In this document: piece after piece, positions 46,001 to 53,868 of the stretch
How the letters are laid out: each line of letters opens with the position of its first letter
How positions within the stretch are numbered: position 1 is the stretch's first letter
NCBI GenBank assembly: GCA_964426675.1
Contig: CAYRRM010000018.1
Location: 1 to 53,960, forward strand
Source: DYMC01 sp035406705
GTDB taxonomy: Bacteria; Verrucomicrobiota; Lentisphaeria; Victivallales; GWF2-50-93
Direction: 5' to 3'
Length of the DNA: 53,960 nt
Notes under the pieces: generated by a model
What the model was told of the DNA's origin: nothing
The model's database searches: none
The model's input: only the letters and a program-made list of their open reading frames with translations
Translations under genes and position numbers: made by a program

Positions 46001-46062
46001 ATACATGGGCTCCAAATGTTTTTGTGTGGGGATATTTGGCTGCACGACCTGAAATAAAATAA
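43009..46062 (+). CDS. GH9 endoglucanase-type enzyme, shorter paralogue
   Basis: 1017 residues with a signal peptide (hydrophobic 10-24, cleavage near SDA). The order repeats the first GH9: jelly-roll domain, charged helix with many EEK/AEE units (about 200-235), the shared middle region, a CelD-like Ig domain (VHVNQIGYRPDDP), and the GH9 barrel with D610, D613 (GYHDAGDW) and Glu994 (MNEFTVDTW). It stops right after the barrel, so it lacks the 300-residue C-terminal domain of its partner. A local duplication followed by domain gain or loss is likely. Confidence 0.87.
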   Translation: MRMAIFHCNVKMVILIIAIFLLHKSDAQNNIPTNESESVILNDFNSNLQFSYLSWKDATIVSKGYLIINNLKCDGGGGFNQKLNLSIHANKSPAIKLRTKFGNTAKTIRLIMSVENGYSGHWEFPLPSPSDDFVVITPKFSASLSEPNTLEDNKNPAKPRPLDLANITQYQLIGDWSKDILNVEIDAILLIEPDASMHAQREEGKKQAAKEAEEKAKKLAEEKARLTQEREQLIKSIGYSLPESPEVVHVSMVAPDIMSLVIEAQKIKLSTLSKYEQKPGDVKKEEKYPDGTVRRATLIREGKPIGWLQGKNLDWLCTYESYEGHPLLDFLADEKENYTIKSEEDPNYLNGLKPLEVHRKSIPIDWALSGHLVFPMRHRIYLKLPLKILSGKKYDILVEKVNLKNRKITFKADLQRTLTESVHVNQIGYRPDDPDKRAFLSLWLGTGGAYKFPDNLKFSIIDESNGSFVYSGKVKLLLDVDGKEEYGVSQQNNSNRTAVYGMDFSDFKTPGKYRIFVDEVGCSYPFEIDSKVWEKAFLIQMRGLYNNRSGPEIGPPYSNFKKPADFMIEVGSLITRTTYDVMEKGNESFADIVKFDTGEIVKNAWGGYHDAGDWNPRRATHMRTTLAQLELVELFPEYFKSLKLNIPPLEGIPDIITEALFEIDCFRRMQNSDGGIPYGIETNGDPSPGEISWLTTQHAYVLAPNMRDSWIYAATAGRAAKVLKPIKPELAKVYEESAIKSFNWAESDYAKKMADGSAKKYKELWMAIDFRNLSALILYDLTGDKRYHDIFKIDTLLNTPNADYYVWGKAVQCASVFLYARLDDSKADPELKKKAIAAVESEAEVSIRFANGNVYKVTNVEKARPIFCGFFSTSGGTELARAHYLTGKSEYLKATLQSCLFQSGCNPNNIVYTTGLGANPVKHPLHLDSRSSGQQPPEGLTVFGNLDYWHWKGGFWDWPIPLYFNNPKNCWPNPYDWPLTEAFFDVFLFVSMNEFTVDTWAPNVFVWGYLAARPEIK

Positions 46063-46106
46063 TCATAAAAAAAATATCAAAAAACTTTTTAAAATAGGAA
46101 AATAAG

Positions 46107-49100
46107 ATGAGAAAGAAGATTAGAAAAATTTTTCTGAGTATTGTTACTGTAACTCCACTTCTGTTTGCATATGCAGAAACACCTAAACCAATTTTTGAAC
46201 TTCCATTTGATGGAAATCCAAATGCAATCACAAAAGGAAAATCTCAACCTCTAAAAGCTGAAAATCTTTCTTATGTAGATGGTGTAAAAGGAAAAGCCGT
46301 ATTTATTGCACAAAATTCTATCCTTGAATATTCTACAGATGGTAATCTAAATCAGGAAAGAGGAACCGTTACTCTTTGGTTCAAACCTAACTGGCGAGCT
46401 TCAGAACAATCCAGCGATAATAGAGCCAATTGGCATTGTATCCTCTCACAGCCTTTCCCAAAGGGTTCTCCAGGAAAAGATGCTCGCCATGGTTCAGGAG
46501 CACTATGGTTTTGGTTCTGGGGACATCATTATAGAGGTGATATTAGCGATATCAACGATAGCTACTTGATAGGAGGAAATCAAGATTTAGATCAAACAAA
46601 ATGGGTACATCTTGCAATGACATGGGATATTGATAAAGGACATTGCATCTATATGAATGGAATTCCAGCGGGAATGCCAGGAGATGGCAATTCTCCACTT
46701 AATGTAAAAAATAGAGCACGAGATTTCTCTGCTCTCAAGAACAAATTCACCTCTTTCTTCATTGGATCACAGGAGGGAAAGGAAGCTAAAGCTGACGGTT
46801 TAATTGATGAGTTTAAAATTTATGATAAAGCATTGTCTCAAGAAGAAATTTTATCTGATATGGGAACCATCCTTCCACTAAAGCTCGATTACAATACTGT
46901 TTATTGTATTACTGGCGATACTGTAAAATTTAAATGGGAACTTAAAAATATTTCATCTCAAGACATCTCCTCCACGTGTTCATGGCAAATTCAAAGCCCC
47001 TCCGGAACGATTATAACCGAAGGTAATGAACATGGTTCAACTCTAAAACCTGGAATGTTAGAACAATTTGTATCAAAAATTAAGACTACAGAAAGAGGTG
47101 AATACAAATTCTCCGTCAATACTGGTAATGGACCAAAACAATTTGCAAGCATATGGGCTCTCCGAAAAAACAATCCCTATCTGAAACCTGCAAATACAAA
47201 ATTAGAAAGCAAACTTATCGAAATAATAGATTTTGTTAAAGGGGTTCCTCAAGAACGTTTTGTGAAAATCGGAGAATGTAAAATAGAACAAATTAATGGG
47301 CGGACATACCTCGAGGCCGGACAGAAAAAAAATGACCGATTTGCAGTAAAAGTTGATCTCCCTCTTGCTCAAGTACCATATCTCATTGAATGGGATTATC
47401 CTGATGATAAAGTCCGCACAATGGAAATGATTGCCCAAAGTGCAAAACATCCAGGAGAAGATTATGGACTTCAAACAGGAGTTTTTTGTGGCGATGAGTA
47501 TAAACTTTCAATGAAAATTTTAACTCATCGCTCCATACTCTGGGCAAGAACAAAAGATTATGCATTCATATTTATGACAGCACGCGAGGGAAAACCAGCT
47601 GCAGTTTCTGAACTTCGCATCTACTCAATAATTGGTGGATTCCCAGATGCAGGAATAAAAGAAGCTCCTCTTATCAATGGTTGGACTCGTACCGTCGGAA
47701 TTCATTTCGAAGATCCTTCTATAGGATTTGACTTTGGCGTAACTCATCAGCTCATGCCAGAATACGAGGAAACTCTCGACAGATTAATTGCATACATGAA
47801 GTGGAGTGGGCAAAATCTCCTTTCTTATCCTGCTATTTGGTATCAGGGCGTAATAGGACGTTCTTATCAACCAAGGCCACATCCTGATAATTATATAGGC
47901 TGTATACTTGCGAAATTCGCAGAAAATAACTTAGGATTTATGGCAGCAATCAACCTTCAGAATATTAAAGTGCCAGAAGGAATTATAATTGATTCTAAAA
48001 CTGTGGAAGATGGTTCGCTTCACAATACACCAGTAATGATTCTTTCTGACGGTAAGCCTAATCCAGGAGGTTGGCATGGAACACCTCCAAATTTTAACCC
48101 TCTTCACCCTCTCGTTCAAAGATTCGTTGATTCCCAAATAGACAAAATGCTTGATTTATATGGAGGCAATCCTGCTTTTAAAGGAATTACAATGCATCTA
48201 ACAAAACATACAATCCCATGGTTCGGAAGTATAGAAGCTGGGTATAACGACTATAATATAGAAGCTTTTGAAAAAGATACAGGAATAAAAGTGGATGTCA
48301 ACCGAAAGGATCCACTACGTGGAAAACTCTATTATAACTGGATAATGTCGAATGCTCGTGATAAGTGGATTGATTGGCGTTGCGAAAAAATTGCAGAATG
48401 GTACAAAAATATAGCTAAGAGAATGGCAGCAAAAAGACCTGATCTAAAGTTAGCCATCTACAGCTATAACCCCACTATTAGTGATCATCACAATGATAAC
48501 AGATTTAAACAAGAAGATTTTACGTATATCATAAATAAAGAAAGTGGCATCAATCCAGAACTTTATAAAAATATACCTAATATAATCCTTACTCAAACTA
48601 TATACCCCTCTGATTATAGACAGATGTCAGACGTTCCTTGGTTGGCTCCTGCTCTGCCACTTTGTCGAGACATTCATAAAAAATCAGAAGCATACAGTCT
48701 GTTAAATGATGCCACCTTTCCATGGATTAATATGCATGATCGTTATTTCGAAGATGCTGTAGGTAGACCGGGGAAATGGTGGGGAGGGGATGGTAATCCG
48801 CTTAAAGCGAATTGGTTAGTTGAACATGGTTGGCGCGTTTCTACCCTTAACCCTAATATTAATAGTTTCTTGGAGCACTATATCTTACCCCTTAAATATA
48901 ATGATATATTTGGGTTCACAAAAGGCGGGTTTTTGATAGGAACTTGCGGAGTTGAAGAAAAAATTGCAGAGTTTGCAAGGGCATTTAGAGCTATTCCAGC
49001 ACAAAAATTTCACGACTTGTCAGGAAAATCAAAGAATATAAAAGCCAGATATTTGTTTTCGCCTGAAACAACCTGGTTTTACGCCGTCAATACAGGAACA

Positions 49101-49271
49101 GAACCAGAGTCAATAACTTTTATTTTTGATGAATCCCCAGGAGCAATTATTGATTTGGTTTCTGCAGAAAAATTAACTGTTCCAGGAAATAAAATTAAAA
49201 TCGATATGCATGGTTATCAGATTCGCTCTTTCAAAGTTGAAAAAGGAATAAAAATAAAAGCTATAGAATAA
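46107..49271 (+). CDS. LamG-domain protein with large TIM-barrel-like region, putative glycoside hydrolase
   Basis: 1054 residues with a signal peptide (cleavage near AYA). Residues about 25-255 form a concanavalin A-like LamG domain (GTVTLWFKPNW, WVHLAMTWDIDKG, DGLIDEFKIYDKALSQEEI). Next is an Ig-like segment, then about 550 residues with the feel of a TIM barrel: YMKWSGQNLLSYPAIWYQG, FKGITMHLTKH, DKWIDWRCEKIAEWYKNIAKRM, KLAIYSYNPTISD, and GFTKGGFLIG. I could not assign a GH family or catalytic acids. Position between GH9 and GH5-like genes supports a role on polysaccharide. It contains a palindrome copy at 47909-47921. Confidence 0.6.
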   Translation: MRKKIRKIFLSIVTVTPLLFAYAETPKPIFELPFDGNPNAITKGKSQPLKAENLSYVDGVKGKAVFIAQNSILEYSTDGNLNQERGTVTLWFKPNWRASEQSSDNRANWHCILSQPFPKGSPGKDARHGSGALWFWFWGHHYRGDISDINDSYLIGGNQDLDQTKWVHLAMTWDIDKGHCIYMNGIPAGMPGDGNSPLNVKNRARDFSALKNKFTSFFIGSQEGKEAKADGLIDEFKIYDKALSQEEILSDMGTILPLKLDYNTVYCITGDTVKFKWELKNISSQDISSTCSWQIQSPSGTIITEGNEHGSTLKPGMLEQFVSKIKTTERGEYKFSVNTGNGPKQFASIWALRKNNPYLKPANTKLESKLIEIIDFVKGVPQERFVKIGECKIEQINGRTYLEAGQKKNDRFAVKVDLPLAQVPYLIEWDYPDDKVRTMEMIAQSAKHPGEDYGLQTGVFCGDEYKLSMKILTHRSILWARTKDYAFIFMTAREGKPAAVSELRIYSIIGGFPDAGIKEAPLINGWTRTVGIHFEDPSIGFDFGVTHQLMPEYEETLDRLIAYMKWSGQNLLSYPAIWYQGVIGRSYQPRPHPDNYIGCILAKFAENNLGFMAAINLQNIKVPEGIIIDSKTVEDGSLHNTPVMILSDGKPNPGGWHGTPPNFNPLHPLVQRFVDSQIDKMLDLYGGNPAFKGITMHLTKHTIPWFGSIEAGYNDYNIEAFEKDTGIKVDVNRKDPLRGKLYYNWIMSNARDKWIDWRCEKIAEWYKNIAKRMAAKRPDLKLAIYSYNPTISDHHNDNRFKQEDFTYIINKESGINPELYKNIPNIILTQTIYPSDYRQMSDVPWLAPALPLCRDIHKKSEAYSLLNDATFPWINMHDRYFEDAVGRPGKWWGGDGNPLKANWLVEHGWRVSTLNPNINSFLEHYILPLKYNDIFGFTKGGFLIGTCGVEEKIAEFARAFRAIPAQKFHDLSGKSKNIKARYLFSPETTWFYAVNTGTEPESITFIFDESPGAIIDLVSAEKLTVPGNKIKIDMHGYQIRSFKVEKGIKIKAIE
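47909..47921. repeat. Iterated palindrome, copy 10 (AAT centre)
   Basis: In the LamG/TIM-barrel-like gene, codons for L-A-K-F-A-E. The only copy in the accessory polysaccharide locus. Confidence 0.85.
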
Positions 49272-49355
49272 AAAAAATATTCTATAAAATTTAATCTAAA
49301 AAAATTAGGTAATTAAAATTTCAGATATAACAAATAAGAAAAGAGGGGGATAATT

Positions 49356-50114
49356 ATGAAAAGAATTATAAAAGAAAGAAAGAAGATTGGTGAAGAAAAA
49401 ACTGTGTTCACTCTTATCGAATTACTTGTAGTTATCGCAATTATTGCAATTCTCGCAGCCTTGCTCCTTCCCGCCATAAAAAGAGCAAAAGAGAACGCAC
49501 GCACAATAAATTGTTCATCCAATCTAAAAAATATAGGACAAGCTGTATGTATGTACACTCAGGATTACAATGGTTACATGCCTGTAGCTTCTCTCGGACC
49601 CGATATTTCGGCATTGACTGGTCAATGGAAATATCTGATATCCCAGTATCTGGGGATTGAAGCTAATTCTTTATGGAATTCTCGACTTGGACAGGGCATT
49701 TTTGTTTGCCCAACATGGCAAAGAGATCCAAGTATAACTGCTTCAAATGCAGGTGGTTATGGATGGAATAAAGTTTACTTCGGATATACTAACGAAAGCT
49801 CTTTTAGCACAAGAAAAAGTAAACATATTTCTAGAATTAGTTTACCTTCAGTAAGCGCTTTTTGCGGGGATAGTGTAGATTGGCCTGTTAACTATTGGGA
49901 TTATGCGTATCTATACGTCCCATCATGGTATTCATACGCTGGAATTCCACAACCTACTGTTGGAAATAGACACGGAAAGTCTGGTACCGAAAGTCGATAT
50001 GGCGGAGGAATAAATCTTATTTGGGCAGATTTCCACGTAAGTAAAATGTCACAACAAGATCTATTGTCTGGATTGAATGGAGATATGGATTATTATTATA
50101 AATGCGAGCGTTAG
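49356..50114 (+). CDS. Second pseudopilin-type protein with prepilin signal
   Basis: 252 residues. The leader FTLIELLVVIAIIAILAALL begins about residue 19, after a basic N-tail, with Val instead of Gly at -1. Downstream parts (NCSSNLKNIGQAVCMYTQDYNG, then Tyr/Trp-rich segments) follow the H-X9-DG class, but the end reads LIWADFHVSKM with no DG. The DNA of the leader is identical for 47 nt to that of the pseudopilin at 41999, although the rest has diverged. A GGGGG ribosome site precedes the ATG. Confidence 0.85.
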   Translation: MKRIIKERKKIGEEKTVFTLIELLVVIAIIAILAALLLPAIKRAKENARTINCSSNLKNIGQAVCMYTQDYNGYMPVASLGPDISALTGQWKYLISQYLGIEANSLWNSRLGQGIFVCPTWQRDPSITASNAGGYGWNKVYFGYTNESSFSTRKSKHISRISLPSVSAFCGDSVDWPVNYWDYAYLYVPSWYSYAGIPQPTVGNRHGKSGTESRYGGGINLIWADFHVSKMSQQDLLSGLNGDMDYYYKCER

Positions 50115-50194
50115 TATCAATCACTTTTATGGAATTTATAGCATATCGGAGATCATATTTTAAATCTAAAAATAAATAAAATAAGGGGATAAAA

Positions 50195-53100
50195 ATGAAA
50201 AAAAGCTTATTAACTGCAGTTAGTGCACTAATATTTACAGGACAAATCACCATTCAAGCATTTGATTCAAATTGGCTCAATATATCAAAAACTGGAAATA
50301 TGCAAGTCGACAATGTAAAAATATCACTCGTGCATTATGGAAAAAATTGGAAGGCAAATGGGCAATCTGCTTCTTCCATAAAACCAGAAGGAGACTATCC
50401 TAAAATAGATGAAAAGTCGTGGAACCTAAAAGGAACTTTTTTAACTGCAGATAATGATATTTTTACATTAAACCAAAATATTAAAAAATTATCGGATTAC
50501 TCAATTTTATATGAAGCGTCTGTTGCAAATCAGAACGGAATATTTAGTGAAGCCATTGCACTGCAAATAGAAGTGCCAGTTAACGGAATGGCCGGTAGAG
50601 AAGTATCTGTAAATGATGATAAAATCACCTTACCGATAGACTATGATGAAAATAAATGGTTATTATTTTCCTCAGGAAATATAAAAAAAATTTCTCTTCC
50701 TCTTAGTTCAGGACGATTATCAATAGAAGGAAATTACCCTCTGCTCATTCAGGATAATAGAAAATTTAATGGAAATTCATACAGTATACGAATTGGGATG
50801 TCTCCTTCAAAAGGTATAATAAAAGAAAGTTTTATCAATTTGAAAATTTATTATGAAAGTTATAACTCTACACCAATTTCCATTATACCTCAAACCAATA
50901 TGGGATTTGCCGACGATATTGCAGATGATAAAAAAGGTGGATGGACAGATCAGGGACCTGAAAATGACTTGAGAATGATAACTGCAGGCAATAAAAATTT
51001 TTACGGCATAAATTTTAATATAATCAATCCTTCAACAAATAATGGAAAATCATGTATCGTGCTCGCTGGGCCTCAAAGAGAATATTTTCCCAAAAATACA
51101 GAAATAACAATGAACGGAGAAAAATATAAAAATGTCTATTTGCTTCATGCCTTGGCGTGGGCTCCCAAAGAAAAAGTCCCCATAGGAAAACTTAAATTTA
51201 AATATCAGGATGGTTCAATCTCAGAAGCAGAAGTTATTGCATTACAAGACCTTGGAGATTGGTGGACTCCAATTCAATATCCGAATGGAATGCTTGCATG
51301 GACTGGTGAAAATAAAAGTTCCTATGTAGGACTTTTCATATCAAAATATCCTATAGAAGAAAAAGCTTTGTCTTCAATAACGCTTGAAAGCACCGGAAAA
51401 TCAGTCTGGATGATAGTCGGAATAAGCGCTTCAAATGAAGATATTCCACTAATAGGACATAATGCTCCTTTTTATATTGTTCAAGGAAAAGATTGGAAGC
51501 CAATAGAATATCCAAGAAATATAGAAAAAAATTCAATTTTAGATTTTTCATTTCTGCTTGATCCTCCAGCAGGAAAATATGGCTTTGTTTTACCCAAAGG
51601 AGATAGATTTATTTTTGAAAATTCTCCAGACAAATCAATGAAATTTTATGGTGTAAACCTCTGTTTTACAGCCAACTTTCTTGAAAAAAAACAATGCGAA
51701 TTTCTCGCCGAACACCTTGCTATATCAGGATATAACTCAGTAAGATTTCACCATTTTGATAATAATCTCTCAGATAAAAATAGCCCGGATAGTACAGTTC
51801 TCGACCCAGCTCAACTTGATAAATTAGAATACTTATTTTATTGTCTAAAACAGAAAGGCATATATATCACAATAGACCTCTTTATATCAAGATCTCTAAA
51901 GAAAGGTGAAATTCCAGAATTTGAAAAAGCAGTAGGGAGAGATTTCAAATCCCTTCCTTTTGTCTTGAAATCTGCTATGGAAAACTGGAAAAGATTTTCT
52001 GCAAATTTATTGAATCACGTAAATCCATATACAGGTATGGCATGGAAAGACGATCCAGCCCTCATCTCAATCAGCCTGATTAATGAAGACCCCCTAATAT
52101 CTGTATGGGATAATACCCCGGAAAGTAGAAAAATATATAAAGAACGCTTTCAAGAATGGCTAAATGAAAAAGGACTCTCAAATAAAGAAAATACCGATGA
52201 ATATTTTAATTTCTTCCTCACAGAATTATATCGTAAAGGTTTTTCTGAAATGTCGTCATGGCTAAGATCTATTGGCGTGAAAGCAATGTTATCTGATACG
52301 AACATGATAACAAGTATCCCCCTTGTATATTGTCGTCAAGACTTTGATTATGTGGATAACCACTTTTATTGGGATCATCCTCATTTTGTAGAAACTCCAT
52401 GGAGATTGCCTTCCTCCTTCTCAAATTCAAGTGTTATAGAAAAATTTGCATCTGTACCTGGAAGTCTTTTTCCATCAAAAATATTGGGCAAACCAATTAT
52501 GATTACAGAATTTAATTTTGCATACCCAAACTCACAACGCGCAGAAGGAGGTCCTATCACAGGCGCTTATGCATCACTACAAGGTTGGAATGCTCTCTAT
52601 CGCTTTTCTTATGCACATGATTCGAAATTCATAACACAAGATGCTCCAAATACATACTTCGATACTTCTGTCGATCCACTTAATATGCTTTCAGATAAAA
52701 TTGCTCTTTTGATGTTCCTTCGCGGAGATGTCAGTGAGGCCACAGAATCTATCCCTTTCCTACTTTCAGAAAAATACTATGAAAACCCAAGGGCAAAAAA
52801 CTTCTTCCCTTCGATCGCTTGGAAAACAGGACTTATCAAAAAGGTCGGCACAATTATAGTATCAAATAAGACATCTATCCCAGAGAATGCAATTGCAACT
52901 ATGGGATTAGAAAAAACATTATCTAATAATCTAACTGTTCCTTTCTTTGACGTTTCTGAGGAGAAAGAAAAAAATATATTTGACGAAATGTTAAATAAAA
53001 ATTTGTTAAAAGGTATAAATAAAGAACAAACAGAATTTATAAGTTCAACTGGGGAAATTACCCTTGACCAAAAAGAAAAAGCTTTCAAAGTCATTACAAA

Positions 53101-53524
53101 AAATAGTGAAACATTTGTCCTGGGAAATATGACTGGAATGAAAGGTAATGTAATGGAAATCCTCAAAAACAATGGCTATGTGCTGATTTCAATAGCTTCA
53201 ATAGATGGAAAAGAATTGAATAATAGTGAAAAAATACTCTTTTTGCATCTGACTGATATACAAAATTCAAAAGTAAAATTTAAAGAAGATGGAAAAAGAC
53301 GAATCCTCGAAAAATGGGGGGAATTACCTCACCTTTTACGCAAAGGAGATGCAGAAATTAAACTGAATGGCATTAATCCAGAATTAAAAGTATGGGCAAT
53401 AGATCTATCCGGCAAAAAAATTGAAGAAATTCCAGTAAAAAGGGAAAAGAATACAATCATATTTAATGCAAATACATTCCTCAACTCAGGAAAAACTTGT
53501 ATGGTATATGAAATAAGCAAGTAA
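50195..53524 (+). CDS. Multidomain GH5-like (cellulase-clan) glycoside hydrolase
   Basis: 1109 residues with a signal peptide (cleavage near TIQA). The first 440 residues are beta-rich and unassigned. From about 465 a clan GH-A TIM barrel starts: FYGVNLCFTANF, GYNSVRFHHFDNN (GH5 R-F-H strand), LISISLINEDPL with acid/base Glu631, YVDNHFYWDHPHF, and KPIMITEFNFAYPN with nucleophile Glu772. About 250 residues of beta-sandwich follow. GH5-like is the best call; the substrate (glucan, mannan or other) is not deducible. It is the last gene of the locus. Confidence 0.8.
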   Translation: MKKSLLTAVSALIFTGQITIQAFDSNWLNISKTGNMQVDNVKISLVHYGKNWKANGQSASSIKPEGDYPKIDEKSWNLKGTFLTADNDIFTLNQNIKKLSDYSILYEASVANQNGIFSEAIALQIEVPVNGMAGREVSVNDDKITLPIDYDENKWLLFSSGNIKKISLPLSSGRLSIEGNYPLLIQDNRKFNGNSYSIRIGMSPSKGIIKESFINLKIYYESYNSTPISIIPQTNMGFADDIADDKKGGWTDQGPENDLRMITAGNKNFYGINFNIINPSTNNGKSCIVLAGPQREYFPKNTEITMNGEKYKNVYLLHALAWAPKEKVPIGKLKFKYQDGSISEAEVIALQDLGDWWTPIQYPNGMLAWTGENKSSYVGLFISKYPIEEKALSSITLESTGKSVWMIVGISASNEDIPLIGHNAPFYIVQGKDWKPIEYPRNIEKNSILDFSFLLDPPAGKYGFVLPKGDRFIFENSPDKSMKFYGVNLCFTANFLEKKQCEFLAEHLAISGYNSVRFHHFDNNLSDKNSPDSTVLDPAQLDKLEYLFYCLKQKGIYITIDLFISRSLKKGEIPEFEKAVGRDFKSLPFVLKSAMENWKRFSANLLNHVNPYTGMAWKDDPALISISLINEDPLISVWDNTPESRKIYKERFQEWLNEKGLSNKENTDEYFNFFLTELYRKGFSEMSSWLRSIGVKAMLSDTNMITSIPLVYCRQDFDYVDNHFYWDHPHFVETPWRLPSSFSNSSVIEKFASVPGSLFPSKILGKPIMITEFNFAYPNSQRAEGGPITGAYASLQGWNALYRFSYAHDSKFITQDAPNTYFDTSVDPLNMLSDKIALLMFLRGDVSEATESIPFLLSEKYYENPRAKNFFPSIAWKTGLIKKVGTIIVSNKTSIPENAIATMGLEKTLSNNLTVPFFDVSEEKEKNIFDEMLNKNLLKGINKEQTEFISSTGEITLDQKEKAFKVITKNSETFVLGNMTGMKGNVMEILKNNGYVLISIASIDGKELNNSEKILFLHLTDIQNSKVKFKEDGKRRILEKWGELPHLLRKGDAEIKLNGINPELKVWAIDLSGKKIEEIPVKREKNTIIFNANTFLNSGKTCMVYEISK

Positions 53525-53639
53525 AATCATAATTTTTTTTATTGATTCGAACAAAAAATTACTTAAAATTTTTTAAAATTTCTGTCGGGCTTTTTCTAAT
53601 TTTTTAATGAAATTGTCTGGAAAAATAATCCTAAAAAAA

Positions 53640-53834
53640 GCAGTTAGTATTTTAATTAAAAGGAGAAGTAGCATCTGCTTGATCTCTGATTGGAGCACGC
53701 ATTTTGCTGTAGAATTTTCTGAAAGCCCGCGCAAGGATGTGTGCCAATCAGGTTTCTTGAGTCAACTGCGTTGAATAGAAAAATTTCCAGTACAAAAACC
53801 AATTTGGTGAGTGCTCAATTTTCTACGTCTATTT
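53640..53834 (-). ncRNA. Candidate small RNA, second member of the repeat family
   Basis: The predicted transcript of copy 2 runs leftwards from just after the promoter to the T-run. Length is about equal to that of copy 1, but the 11-bp stem of copy 1 is not maintained, so the shared structure is unproven. Confidence 0.3.
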
Positions 53835-53839
53835 TATTT

Positions 53840-53868
53840 ATCATAACGCTATTGTGATCTCGTGACAA
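53840..53868 (-). promoter_or_regulatory. Sigma70-type promoter inside repeat copy 2
   Basis: Minus strand: TTGTCA (53863-53868), exactly 17 bp, TATGAT (53840-53845). Same layout as in copy 1. Confidence 0.6.
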
